Below, one piece after another: positions 1 through 20,918 of a DNA stretch of 64,000 nucleotides. The notes below the pieces were generated by a model. That model saw only the letters and a program-made list of their open reading frames with translations, ran no database searches and was not told the DNA's origin. This DNA comes from Rhabditoides inermis. Its lineage: Eukaryota; Nematoda; Chromadorea; Rhabditida; Rhabditidae. Made by a program: the position numbers and the translations under genes. The stretch's first letter is position 1. The number at the start of each line of letters is the position of its first letter. The stretch covers positions 310,001 to 374,000 of the forward strand of contig CAWZYM010000231.1 of assembly GCA_963966185.1 (NCBI GenBank), in the 5' to 3' direction.

Positions 1-3000
1 TTCGTGTGTGCCGGAGTCTTGCCGTACACGGTCGCCCCGCTCGCAGTTCCACCGGGGGTGCCGTCGCCCACCTACACACAAAGAGTACAATTTCCATCAA
101 ATAACATTTAGAAGCTACTAATATACAATAAAAAAAAACAACTGACGGGGATGATCCTGCTCCTGTCGACCGAGATGGTCTTGCACTGTGTGTGCAGCTC
201 CACTCGCGCCGTCTGCTCCGTCGCGTCCTTCACGATACCGTAGTAACTGCAAATTATATGACACTATGAACTACAATACGATATAAATGTTACCACAGCA
301 CGCACGTTGCCGTCGGACTCACCCCTTGAGCGGTCCCTGTGTGATGCGCACACTCTTTCCTATGATGGCAGTGTCCCTGCGCACTGCGCGACCCCCGCCC
401 CCGCCAAAGCCAACCACACTGCCACCTGAAAAAAGAGAATATCATAACTGCATATTACCTTGCCACAACAATGAATCATGGTGAAGTCCATCTACACCGA
501 CCTGCACCGCCTCCTCCTCCGAATGGGGTGCGTCCTCCCTGGCTGCGACTGTCACTGGCAGAGTGGGCGGGCGACTGGGCACCGGCGTGCATGGGAGAAG
601 CGAACGGGTTGGGAGACGCGAGACGGGACATGAGAGGCATGTCGTCTGCAACATGACATGCTCGGGTGGAACGACAGCCTGCGCCACTCACTCCTCCTGC
701 TCATCTCTCCTCCCTTGGCTCCGACGAGGAGCAGGTGGCGGGGCTTGCACACCAGCATCCCTCCATTCTCCGTGTGCCGGCGCGAGAAGACGAAGGCGAA
801 CGAGCGGAACAGGTGCTTGATCTCACCCTGCTTCTCCTCATCAGACTCCTTCTTTGGCTACAACAACAAACATGAAACAACGCGCATCTCAATCACGTCT
901 CATGCTTCAATACACGAACCCTAATTACTTTCCAATTAGTCTAGTCTACTTCCACCCAGGCACCGCACTCACGGCGAAGGGTCCGTCGATGATCTTGACC
1001 ATGTCCTTGCACTGTATCTGGTTCTGCTGGCTGTCCAGCGCCTGGCTGAACTTGCTCTCCTTCTTGCCCTGGATAGCTTGCGGCTTCACACGAACCACCT
1101 ACAAACATACATTAGAGAGTACGTGGCACAGAGCGTATAATTAATTAGATTCATCGTACACGTCTGTTGAAAACGAGTGATATACGTTACACCAAGCAAT
1201 ACGAACAAAACTGGAATCAAAAACAGCGTTACCTTTCCGTGCATGTTGAGCACCTCGAGCGTCTCCCTCTCGATTCGGATAATCACACCCACTGTCTGCT
1301 GGTCCAGCTGAAAGAAACAAGGGAATTCAACGTCTCTTCTCTTATTCTAGCTCTCCCTCTCTTATTCTAGCTCTCCCTCTCTCTATGCTCACCTGTACCA
1401 GGTCGTGGAACTGGAACTGTCCGAGCGAGTCGACTCCCGTCGTCACATCCGCACACAACTGCACGTCTCGAGGACGCACCTTCATCTGAACACCCAACAC
1501 ATGAGCGCCCCATCAACTTCAACAAGTGTTATTGCTTGCTGTACGCACCTCGTCCATGGACAGATCCGATAGCACGACGACGAGGTTGTGTTCGACGCGC
1601 ACGATGAGACCAGTGTCGCCCTCGTACCGGCCAGAAATCACCTAGGAACACCATAATGTACATCCAATCACACACTCCTCCCCTCCTTCCCCTTCTCTCA
1701 CTCACCTTCACGTGGTCTCCTGCCTTGAAGTACTTGCGCAACTCGGATGCATTCAGCGTCAGAGGCTCCTGAATAGGATTGGGAAACATGCGACATGGAA
1801 TGGCAGCTCATTCCAAGGTGTGTACCTTGAGGTCTTCGTGGTCGGGTATCATGACAATCTTGTCTCCGTCGACGCTCTCGACCTTTCCCCGCAGGTTGAC
1901 CAGCTCTCCCTCAGCCACCTCCACCTGGTCTCCGGGGGCGAACGAGTGGCCGCGGTCGCGCACGCTAGTCTGCTCCACTGCAAACAGACAGTGGAGTGAA
2001 CATATGGTGTAGAGGACATCGACTCACACTCCTTCTTGAGGTCGTCGCTCGTCTCCTGGAACCTCTCCAGCTCAGTCAGAGACGGCTTCACTCCGTCCGC
2101 CACAATCGCATTCAGGGGGAAGCTCTTGTAGAGGAAGCCTCGCCGGAACTGACCGCCCTCGAAAATCGTGAAGTCTCCGTCGTTCGTCGTCTCTCCGCCA
2201 ATCTCCCTAAACAAGCCGTCCTAGTTTCCGCAAAGCAATCTTCTATGGAATCAATAATTACTTGATCTTGTCGATATCGAAAAGCTTCGCCTGCGGGCGG
2301 CGCTTCATCTTGGCTGGATTGCGATCAGCCTCCTAAACGCATTCGTTCACTTACTTCTCTCACATGAAGTACTGTTCGACTGCTCGACTCACCGTGCGCA
2401 GTGCTCCCCTCATTCTGGTGTAGTCAATGCGCGGCACCAGCTTCAGGTTCACCTTGTTCTGCGCCACATCAACCCAATCAACCTGAAACCACACAAATAA
2501 AAAGGTTGACGAGTAGGCCACACTAGACAGACAGTATCATATACATAGTGCATCCTATCCTATGCAATCCTCCGAACCTGTGCGAGGTCGTCCTTGTACA
2601 TGGTCCTCTTGAGTCTGACGTACGCGCCGAGCCTCAGCTGCGGGATGTCCTTCACCACACGCAGAGTGTCCACCATGTCCTTGATCGGAACCATCTGAAA
2701 CATTTAACCTACACAATACGTTCAAACAACAATTAAAAAAGAAATGAACAATGACAAATGAACGAATACATACAGTGACGTTGAACTGGTTGACGGCCAT
2801 GATTCCATCGACAGCCTGTGCAACGTGGGTCTGCTTGAACGCCTCGATGTAGATCATGCCCTTCAGACCCTCCTTCACAACCACAGACTTGATTTGCAGC
2901 GGCTGAAAAAGTATGTTTCATTATTTGTTTTTTTTTACTGTCACAATCCATTGAAAGTAATTGAATTCGAATTACGAGCACAACATATATGGTACATATA

Positions 3001-3934
3001 CCCACATCCTCGGTGTTCTGGTATGCGAGGTACTTCCTCATGATCTGCATGGCGACGAGCTTCTCCTCTCCCATCCGACACTTCACTATCCACAGGTTCG
3101 GGTCCTTCGTAGACGGCAGAAGACCGTGCTGCGATATGTCGTCTACAACATTTAATTATCATGTAATACCAAAAATCAATATGTACCGAGGGCAGTGTCG
3201 TCATCCAAGGGTGCTCCACCCGCAGTGCCCGCCGACTTGTACTTGTTCTCGAAGTAGCGACCGATCTCGTCCTCGTTCATGTTGCTAAACTTATTAATTT
3301 AATGTGTACAATAACATGAATGCAACCAATACTCACGCGAACATCTCCCTGTTTTTGTCGTTCCTGCGCCGCTCGGCCTCCAGTTGTTTCATGCTCCTCT
3401 CCGCCTCCTCTCTCTCACTCGGCTCCAGCGCGTGGTCGTCTCCACTCTCGTAGTCGTCCTCCTCCATCTCGTCATCATCCACGTCCACATCTTGCAGAAT
3501 GAAATCAGAACCACGCGGGCGACGACTCTTCTGCAAGCACGAGTTGAGTGGTGTTTCGAATAGCATCGCTCACCTTGCTCTTGGTCTTCTTCCCCTTCTT
3601 CGGGCGGATCTCGTCCTCCGAGTCCTCCTCACTGTCCTCATCCTCATCCGAATCGACAGCCTGAAACCAACATATAATGATTAAAAACTTTAAATTATAG
3701 AATGCACTCGCCTTTCTCTTCTTGTTCTTCCGAGGCGCCTCGTCGGCGTCGCTCTCATCCGAGTTCGAGCCGGAACCGCTCTTCTGTAACACTCACATAC
3801 ATACTCGTCAAGGTCATTGACTAACAAAATCAATAATCAAGCCGAGGCATACGAACCTGTTCCTTGTCGTCGTCGGAGCTGAGCTGCTCCTGCTTCTTCG
3901 GCTGAAAGTCGTCGTCGCTCTCGTCAGAGGACAT
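1..3934 (-). CDS. spt-5: Transcription elongation factor SPT5 (DSIF large subunit), C-terminus beyond window
   Basis: SPT5 pairs with SPT4 to form DSIF, which travels with RNA polymerase II and controls pausing and processivity. About twenty exons can be spliced. The start codon at 3934-3932 follows an acceptor (TTTGTAG then GTAAACC), the arrangement expected for trans-splicing. Domains in order: a very acidic, Ser/Lys-rich N-terminus (3934-3340), the NGN domain (about 3140-2775, with the run [20 protein letters not shown]), then several KOW modules (for example KMRAGDHVKV-like stretches at 2700-960). A Gly-rich linker (about 650-350) precedes a last KOW (350-130, [20 protein letters not shown]). 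The final exon at the left edge starts the C-terminal repeat region (YGKTP). The second intron uses a GC donor (GCGAGT). The family is certain; the last part of the protein is missing. Confidence 0.95.
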
Positions 3935-3942
3935 GGTTTACC

Positions 3943-4682
3943 TACAAAACGGAATGTATATGTTACGAATATCAAATTTACATTCATACAATAACGAAAT
4001 ATGGAAGATTCAAAGTGATAGAACGATATAATAATTAATAATAACTCAAAACACAAAATTTCAGGACAAGCGTAGTGAGAAATAAATTGTTCTGCACAAC
4101 ATAAAGATCGTGCACTTCATGAGATCACAGACATGTAGACGGTTTCAGCGCGAACTTGAATTCCTTACCGGACTACACTACAAAACACTTATTGAAAATA
4201 TATTTTCAAAGGATAGAAAACATTGTTGCATTAAATAAACTATTTTGAATTGACTCAATTACCTCCAAACATTATTAAAAACCTATTTATCTTTTCGTAT
4301 TTTCGTCAATTCATTTTCTCCGACTATTCATATGCTCCCAATTTCACACGTTAACAATAGAATACATATATTGTGATTGCATAAACGTTCAGCCAATATC
4401 GTCTATTGTATTGGCGGGCAATCAAAAGGGGATCAATCGGCCGTACGTGTGCCGCCGCCGCAAGCCCCGCTCTCTCGGCCCGCACATCCCATTGTGTTCA
4501 CAGCTTTCGGCCAACACACACACTACCGATTGATTGGAGAGGGACGGCCGTCGATCGTCGTAGTCCATCCGTTCCTCCACGTCATCTGGTTATTGCTCGC
4601 CCATTGCCCCCGTGCCTCGATTGGCCGCCGTTCATCATCCGCTCACACCCCATTTGCCTCGCTCTCCTTATTATGCATTGCA
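3943..4682. promoter_or_regulatory. Divergent intergenic region between spt-5 and the Rab gene
   Basis: About 740 bp separate the two divergent start regions. The left half is AT-rich with no coding signature. The right half is GC-richer and ends in the acceptor TTGCATTGCAG at 4673-4683, which would be the trans-splice site of the downstream gene. No core promoter element could be assigned with confidence. Confidence 0.4.
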
Positions 4683-4716
4683 GGTTGCCTCCGTTCTCAT
4701 TGCTTCTCCTCCCGGA

Positions 4717-9685
<4,969 letters not shown>

Positions 9686-9689
9686 AACT

Positions 9690-11080
9690 AATATTATATT
9701 TATGTTTTTATTATTTATTCATGTTTTTTCGGTGTAAAAAAGTAAAAATAAATTGTTATTGTTTGTTACATGAATTTTTCTATACATACTCTTTACTTCA
9801 CTCTATATACAAAGTCTTGAACTTTTTTTAATGGCGTAACAATAGCAAGAAATCGCTGAAAGTGAGCGGTGTGTATCCAGGTAAAAACACAGGATATCCT
9901 ATATTCACTTTCTCTCCAAATATCCCGACAACCTTCGAAAAAATAAACTAAAAAGTTCGATAGTCCAGAAAGTAGATTCGATAATTTGCAGGTTGCTTGG
10001 GCCGCACGTGCAAAGTGGCATGCGCGGGACATCCCCTTCCACCCAATGCACCCCCACTGAACTTTCCTCGCCCGAAACCTTTCCCTCCTCCCTCCCTCCC
10101 TCCCTCTCTCCATTCTACCTTTTCTCTCTCTTTCTCTCTTTCCCTCCCTCCCTCCTTCTCTTTACGAGGTGCGTGTGCAGTGAAGCGTGCGGGGGCAGCG
10201 GCGGTTCTCGCATGATTATACCACACCGTGTTGCCACTGTTTCTACCCAGGTGAAAGAACAGAACGCTTTTTTCTATCATTTTTGCAAATATAGCGTCGA
10301 GCGAACGATGAACGCGCTGCTTCCCATTGACCTATTGTTGCGCCATTTCTGGAAATGAGCTGCTCTCCCCCCCCTTCCCACTCTCTCTCTCTCCTTCTCT
10401 CTCCCCATCCCTAGTGCCTGGTCACCACGGCGCAACGCGCGATCACGCGCGTCGTCATTTCGAGACGAGACAACGCGGCGCGTTGATTCGGGATTCTCGA
10501 ATGCGAGAAATGAGCGGCGTGATTGCACGCCCATGCCACGCGCGCTGACCGGCGCGCGTTGTTTCGGGATTTTTGACGGGCAAAGCGTGATATCACGCTG
10601 CCGCTCATTCGAGATTCGCGAAAGCGTTAGTTCGGGATCGCGCGTCATTTCGAGACGCCTGCATCCCATGCACGGCCTTCTCATTGCCTTTCTCATAAAT
10701 GAGACGGTTAAGAAATGAGACAAATCATGTGGCATTATCGAAACAAATTGCATAATTTTCCAATTATCACGGCCCACCGGTCGCTTCATCTCTGCAATCC
10801 CGAATGAACGCGCGGCGGCGTTGTTTCGGGATTTTCTGACTTCTCCAACTACCACGGGCGTTATTTCGGGATTCTCGAATTCGAGACTTTTGCCGCGCGT
10901 TCATTTCACGCGGCGCGATTTCGGGGAAAGCGTGGCGTGATGGAATGACGGCCACACGCCGAGACAAAATCGCGCGTGAAACAACGTCGTTGCGCCGTGA
11001 CCATGCACTACCCATCCCCGTTCCATCCTCTCTCACTAATCGAGTCAGGTCACTCCATCTCTGACCGTTTTGACTAATCA

Positions 11081-11120
<40 letters not shown>

Positions 11121-12013
11121 TTTCTCTGTCCATTCATTACCTACCATCCGTTGACTAGACATCAAGTATGCAAAGACCTCTATCCACCTCTCTCTCTCTC
11201 TGTGTCCGTTGTTTTGTTGTAATACACACATTTCTGCCCCGTCTACTCATTCCCTGCCCTCTCCCTCCCCCTTCTGCTCAGCTTTCTCATTTCCCCTCTT
11301 CCCCGACTGGTCCCTTGATTGTTTTAATCAGGAGTGTTGGTGTGTGACCGCCGTCGATAGCCCTGTTATTGGGTGCGCTGCCACTGCGATTGGTTGAATG
11401 CCAGCTCTTGCTATCCCCCCCCCCACTCCGGTTCGCCCCTCACTCGCTCCATTCTTGTTTTGACACTCTCTTTTCTGCATGGGCCCACGCGAGACAATAG
11501 CTTCCGGACAGCTTGGTTGTGAATTGAGTTAGGGCTCTTTACATATGCTCCTACCCCCGCGAGAGCAAAGGAGTAAGTGAGAGTCTTGTACTTGTGAGAA
11601 TCTCATTTTCGCATAGATGAATGAATGCACTTCGTATTTGAACGATCTACTACGAACATCTGATTGTTATCCAGATGATTGTCTAATTCTCGTGCAGCGT
11701 GCACTCTATAATCTCTGTTTCATACTCGATTTGAGTATTCATGGTCGGAATGCCTTCCAACCCATGGTTGTCACTTCTTCGAACGAGCCCTTGTCATCTC
11801 TCGCCTATCCCTCCTTCTAACTCTCCCCCTTCTATCTATATCTCGCCTCTCTCTTTCATCCGTTTTCATGCGAAACGAATATCTGATTCCGCCATAAGAA
11901 ATACTTCTCAATTTCATATGCAGTCACCACCCTCTCCCTCCCATTCTCTCCCTGACAGAAATACATACCAATCCCCGCCACCCTCGCGTCACCTTTGTCG
12001 CTGGTATTATTGT

Positions 12014-12064
<51 letters not shown>

Positions 12065-12656
12065 GAGAGGGAGGGAGAGAGTCTTGTCATCCCTCGCTAT
12101 TACCTATTCTCCACCGGCTACCCCTTCCGTCAATTGTCTTGTTCGTATGTATTTGTGGTCGTGTTACTTGTTCCCCATCCATTCCAGCTGGCTCTCCTCC
12201 GATGTTTCCCTCCCTTCTCCAACTCCTCGTTCTCTCCTCCACTCCACTCACACACGCAGCCCGTTAGTTGCGACGCTTTCTCCTTTCCTCAAAGTCACAA
12301 CTAATCCCCTCTGCAATCTTTGTGTTGTGTGCGAGTTACCCGCGACTTCGAAACGCATTGTGGATGGTGGCATTCGCCGTTGATACACGCCGCGCGCATG
12401 CACCACGCCACACTAACCTCTCCTCTCTGCTCGCGCTCGCACATAATTGAAAAGGCGGGAGCACTTTGCGATATTGTCTCTCCCATTGTGGAACCGCGAA
12501 AAACCAGCCCGGCCGACGGGAGTTGAGTGAATATGATGAGCAAAAAAGTTAAATGGAATATGAGCTGATCATAGAGAAGCAACGGAATTCTGTAGTAGGT
12601 GAAGTATTGATTACAATATTAACAATTACAATATGGCGATGAAAATCCATCAATTG
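9690..12656. other. Long intergenic region with repeat block
   Basis: No gene is supported here. The first part holds the 3' end of the Rab gene. 10,430-11,000 is an unusual GC-rich repeat block described separately. 11,080-12,500 is pyrimidine-rich with CT and GA microsatellites (11,083-11,117 and 12,020-12,060). The signal-peptide exon of the channel gene that follows may lie somewhere in 11.5-12.6 kb but could not be identified. Confidence 0.5.
10430..11000. repeat. GC-rich block with repeated TTCGGGAT motif
   Basis: The core TTCGGGAT recurs at about 10,487, 10,562, 10,631, 10,825 and 10,865, with a degenerate copy at 10,914. It is often followed by TCTCGAAT and preceded by GCGCGTTGTT-type sequence. 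One copy runs into the palindrome CTCGAATTCGAG (10,874-10,885). The block is rich in CGCG and ATTTCGAGACG and differs strongly in composition from the surrounding pyrimidine-rich DNA. No coding potential was seen. It resembles a cluster of small non-autonomous elements or a diverged tandem repeat. Confidence 0.7.
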
Positions 12657-12669
12657 AGGAGATGCGTTG

Positions 12670-13876
12670 ATGACGGAATCCGGCGAGTTCCTCCCGCATA
12701 TCAGACTGGCAAAGGATCTCATGGACAGTCGAAGGTGAGTGAGCAATGGAACTATGGAATTCGTAATCCAATTGTATAAGCATAAGAAAGAAAGTTCCAA
12801 TAAAACTCAAAACTCACATCGGTATCCTGTCTGTTCGAAACAGGTCGTTCAAAACAAACGCTTTCACAACAGTTATGTATGCATATGGATATAGGGTGTC
12901 CGGATTGCCAGTTGCTTGCCAGGTACGACCCTCGCGTCCGCCCCGTCGTCGACCACGCAGTCCCCACAGAAGTCAGATTCTCCATGAGCCTATACCAGAT
13001 ACTCGCTATTGTAAGTACAACCAGCCACTACTTACATGCATCACAGCACTGTTTCAGAACGAGAAACAACAAAACGTGGACCTCAACGTGTGGGTAATAC
13101 AGGTGAGCCGATGTTCAAACGATAGGAAGCTGTTTTCTAGAAATGGAACGACGACTTTCTCGGGTGGAATCCCAACTTGTACGGGATGATCAACACAACT
13201 ATCCTCCCATATGATGCTATTTGGCTGCCCGATACGTACGTGTATAACAGGTGAGTGAATATGATTTGTAAGTTGTGCATCGCATCGTATTTTCTTAATG
13301 CTAATGTCACGCCTCTTTTCTACCTTCTCCCCTCTAACTTCTTTCATTGAGTGTGGTGATGAACCGGGAGGAGACGGAGCGATACATCAACGTCGTCGTC
13401 ACCACAAACTACTGGAAGGTGGGTTCCAATCGCATGATGTATGCCGCCTCACACCTACTCAACAAGTTTGAGCTCTACGTGATTCTTCGACTCAATTTCT
13501 AATGTAATTTAAAAGGCGTACGTATGGATGGTATGGTTGCAGGGCGAGCGTGGTGCAGAGATCAAGTTCATGTACCCAGCCCTGTACCGAACCAGCTGTC
13601 AGCTGGATATACGATTCTTTCCCTATGATGAACAACGGTTTGTGTCTATCACATTCCACCACTCTCTTTCTCTCTCGTTTTCTTCTTATGCTCTCTCTCT
13701 CTCTTCCTATCTTTTGTGTTTCTTCTACTTATCTCTTTCTTACTCGTGTGATTGTATGAAGATTTTGTAGTAAATTGTTTCATTTTTTTGTTCAGGTGTA
13801 AATCTGTGATATCTAGCTGGACGAGCAGCAAATCGGATATCAACTATGTGGCGGAGGTGCGGAGAATCTTATACCA

Positions 13877-13932
<56 letters not shown>

Positions 13933-16571
13933 TCTCGTACCCATCACTCTTCAGTACCCCTCTGTCAACCTCGACAACTTCATTCCGAACGAAGAATGGG
14001 TGGTAGTGAGCTTCGGAGTCAAGAGGGTCGAGGTGCGGTTATTGTTTCACACATTTCACCAATCACTCACCAAATCATCATTCCAGTCTGCAGACTGAAC
14101 TCATTAAAAAAAACTAATAACATGTTTGCCCATTTGAGGAGAAGTTCGTCTGTTGTCCGGAGCCTTGGGTGCTGCTGGAAGCGACTCTGATAGTGAGAAG
14201 GAAACCACTATACTACATTGTCAACCTAGTCATACCCACTTCTGTCATCACTATGGTGAGAGAGAAGAGGGAGGGAGAGAGAGAGGGAGGGAAAGAGAGA
14301 GAGGGAGAGAGAGATATGGAGAGGGAGGGAGAGACAGAGAGAATCTGACGTCAGGTGGCTGTCACCGGCTTCTTCACGGCTGCTTCGACGTCTTCTGAGC
14401 GGCGAGAGAAGGTAAGTGTGTACTTTCATTTTTTTACAATTCATGCATAATATACGCGCTTTCCGCCTGGTGTTTGTTTGTTCACAGTTACAAAAAAGTG
14501 TTACGAGAAGATAGCCAATACTTCAGCTTTCTCTGGGCATCGATTCTCTTCTCGCCATGTCGATTCTGATGATGATGGTCTCCGAACAGATGCCCACTAC
14601 GTCAGACTATGTGCCACTGTTCGGTTAGTACAACGGAGACGTGTTAAAAAAAACATTTTCATTTTTTTCAACGAGTTTCACCAATGAGGAAGTATCGCAC
14701 CCAGAGGGTATTTTTTTCTGACGGAATCTATCCTCCTCCTTTGCCACTTGCTTCACTTGGAACTGTGATGTGTGATGATTAAATACACGTGAAGGGCACG
14801 GCACTTTTGTGTCCAATAAGGACTACGCAATGCAAAAACCAGGATGACGTGAAGAGTCGTTGCTTGCAGGTCTCTTCTACCTCACCATCATCTTCGTCAT
14901 CTTCATCGGCACTCTGTTCACTGCGTTCATTCTCAACATTCATCTACAGAAGATGTACTCCCGACCCGTCAGTCCACTCATCGCAGTCCTATTCTTCCAT
15001 AAGGTATCCACATCTCAAATCTCTTCTCGTTCTCGTTTTCCGTTGTCACTATGGTTTACACGCTACGTTTCAAAATCGACATAAGGTGACAGTGCAGCAC
15101 GAGGTAATCATATCATAATATACTACTTATCATAATATACTACTGTAATTACAAACTCATAATCATCCTTCAAATCGTCACTCATTTTTTTTTTATCAGA
15201 TCGCTCGCTGGTTGAACATCCGACCACCCACGATGCTCGTCGAACTGTGGCAGGTATACGGTACATCGAAATCAACTATATCATATCGGTTGTAGGAGAC
15301 GGGGGTGCGTATGGGCGGTCGAGTGAAGCACGCGCCGATTCATGGAGTGAAGAGACAGGAGGTACATACGATTGAACGAGTTTTGATAGCTACGGTTGAA
15401 TTCATCTCCCATCTCTCTTTCCTTGTCTGTGTATGTGACATGTTAAAATTTTCCATGAAAAAACTGTTGAATCTGAAGAGAAAAGTAGTGACTCTGAGAT
15501 ATCTTCACTATACCTTCTCATCAGTTGCAGACTGTGGGAGGGACGTCGGAGTCGCTTCTCAAGTCGCCGACCGAGCCGATCCCCCCTCCCCTGCCAGCCA
15601 TCCCCCCTCCCTCAGCCAGGAGTGCCGACGATGCCACCGCCAAGGGACTGCAGGTATGTCGACAATGAACGGATTCCTTGTTGAACTTGCTGTTGAGGCG
15701 CGCAGCAACTGGAAGATGCTCGCCAACCGCGCATCGATGAGAAGTGAGTGCTCTACACATTCATTTTATTCCAACACGATATGGACTGTGAAACGTGTTT
15801 ATCAAGTTTTCATGTAATGCAACGTAAGCATTATTTAAAGAAAGAGTTTCAGGAAAGGAGGAGGCGGGTCTGCCTGCCGCCCCCGCTCCCGCCAAGATCA
15901 GCACCGATGACGAGCCGCATATCGTGGGTACATCTACAGTACTTTAGCGGAATTGTAATTGTGGATGTATATATATTATCAGTTACAGAACGTTGCTGAC
16001 GTCCCATGACATATTCTATAACAATACAATGTGGTAATGTGAATTAATGTTTGAATGTGGCAGGTTCGCGCGGATACGGTGGTGCCTCTGATGTTGTCGA
16101 TGAGTGCGACGGAGAACAGCCTGCTGGAGATCAAGTTGAAGAGGAGGTGGGAGGAGAAGGATACATGTGCAAGTATGATATTGAAACAACGAAAACAACA
16201 AGAATAGTCTTCATCTTCATTATGCTGCGTCCCAGTGATCATTTTATGCGTTTACAGCGTGAAAACGGCGATTAAACGCGTCTTTTCCTTGCAGGTACGC
16301 TCTTGAGTGGGAGTACCTGGCTACGGTGCTCGATCGACTCCTCCTCATCCTATTCTCACTCATCGTATTCATCGTCACCTTCCTCATGATTCTCGTCGGA
16401 GAGGTATATTGTTTGATTCTTAATTTCTTCTTGAACGTTATCAATATTATGTTACTATATTATGCTACTATATTTCAGGCGATGCACCTCTCTTACGAAC
16501 TGGCGACTCGGAGAGAGGAGGAGGCGGACGCAGCGGCTGAAGCAGCACTGGCAGGCAATGTCACCATATAA
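12670..16571 (+). CDS. Nicotinic-type Cys-loop ligand-gated ion channel subunit (5' end incomplete)
   Basis: This is a subunit of a pentameric acetylcholine-receptor-like channel at the cell surface. About 18 exons join. The extracellular domain contains WLPDTYVYN (about 13,225), the Cys-loop CQLDIRFFPYDEQRC (13,598-13,800) and a vicinal cysteine pair in loop C (CCPEPW, about 14,150), as in alpha-type subunits. M1 follows (YYIVNLVIPTSVITM). The pore helix M2 lies at 14,527-14,580 (LGIDSLLAMSILMMM), M3 at 14,870-14,940, and M4 at 16,320-16,400 (DRLLLILFSLIVFIVTFL). The listed start, an in-frame ATG opening TESGEFLPHIRL, lacks a signal peptide, so an upstream exon is missing. One junction in the M3-M4 loop (about 15,744-15,850) is out of frame as read. 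The family is certain; the specific acr/lgc identity is not. Confidence 0.9.
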
Positions 16572-16891
16572 GGAGGAGGAGGAGCAGGAAAAGGAGAAGG
16601 AGGAGCAGTCATTTATGTGTTCAAGTCCATTGTGTTATGTGTTAGTCACTTTTTCGACTCTGCGAATTTTGCTAGCTAGTTTTGAATTTGTCTTCCGTCT
16701 CTCTTTCCATGATCTCGTGTATATGTGACATGTTTATACAAAATTACAACCAAATTCCATGAAAAAAGAACTGAATCTCGGCGTTGACAAGAGGAAAGCA
16801 AGTGACTGTGGATGCGAAGCGAGAGAAAGGGAGAGAGAAAAGTAGATAGAGATGAGTGGAGCGGGAAGAGTGAGGGAATGGAATGGTTTGT
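16572..16891. other. Convergent intergenic spacer
   Basis: This 320-bp gap separates the stop of the channel gene from the stop of unc-30 on the other strand. It contains a purine-rich stretch and presumably both 3' UTRs. No other feature was seen. Confidence 0.5.
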
Positions 16892-19582
<2,691 letters not shown>

Positions 19583-20918
19583 TGAGCCTCCTCTGATCTA
19601 GGGGCTCTCTTCTGATCTACCGGGATTAATACAAGCGAGGCAAGGTGGTTGGAGGGGTGCGAATGAAAGAGACGACTGATCCTGGGGGATTGCCGAACGG
19701 GTAATGGGTAAGCCCCCTCGGGCGGTGCGAGGCTACGGTAGCTGCCAGCCGACCCCGCCCCTACCGTAGAGGCATCGATCGAGGGACGGGGGGAAGAAGG
19801 GAAGAAGACGCAGTGTTTACATGGAGTGCCGTCTGCCAGGGGGAATGAGAGAGAGAGAGAGTAGTGAGATGTTTCGAGTTGCAAACAGACTCCTTACAGG
19901 GACACTGTCCATAACGCACAGTGACCTCTCTATAATACAAACAATCTGCGGTTGCTACCAGATTCGACAATAGTCTTTTTAGTTAACTCGGGAAAGACGT
20001 TACAAATATCATGTGTGAAAACTGAAGTTGTGCAGAGTGACAAGTGCGCGCCTGCACAATATACGTTTCCCGCGCGAATAGAAGCACGTGAAGTTGTTGT
20101 TGAGAAACGTTACGTTTGTTATATGTCTCTCCAGTTTTAATTCGATGTTGTATAACGCTACTTCAAAAATTTTTGATTATTGATGTTTATAATTCCACGT
20201 ATCAGCCTTCTTCTCGCCTCGCGCGAATCCTTGTGTTGGTGTTGCAGTTGGAACCAAACAAGCAGCAACACGCCACAAGGGCCGTCTGAGGCGAGGTGGA
20301 TTCAGAATGTGTCATAGTATTTGAATGTGAGCATTGTGCATTCATAACAGATTGATGCCTCCTTCTCCGATACATTGATGATACACAAAATTGATGAACA
20401 TGTCCGCTCCAGCCGGCTTAGCGTGTCGCAGCTGGGAATGGGCGACCAATGTCGCGTAGCGGTGCGAACGCCTCGCCTCGCCACAACACGGTGACTGAGA
20501 TGAAGGGAGTTAATGGCTAATATATTATATATCATTTAATATAATACATACATTAATAATTAAGTGTTTTCTGTTCATGCAAGTAGAGTCTGACTCGGTT
20601 CGATGTGTGTGAAAGTTTGAGAGACAAGAGAGAAAGGAAGACACGCACCATCGACATCACTCATCTCTCCGCCGTGTGAGTTTCGAGAAAAAGGTACGTT
20701 TGTTATAATTTGTGAGTTGGACCTACTATCCGTAGTGTACCGTAGATATTCACTGTGGATAATTTTTTATGTTATGTTCTTTGGTTTATCGATTGGATAA
20801 AGTTTTTTTCATTGTCATTTTGTTTGCCATTAGATGTTGTATGAATCGGTTTTATTTCCGTATACACTATTTGTTTACCAATAGAAACGTTACAGTATTA
20901 TTGCTTACATTTGTTTAG
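19583..20918. other. Intergenic region between unc-30 and the F-box cluster
   Basis: 1.3 kb containing the unc-30 upstream region on the minus strand and the leader of the first F-box-like gene. A small inverted pair CTACGGTAG/CTACCGTAG occurs near 19,731-19,767. No additional gene could be supported. Confidence 0.45.
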
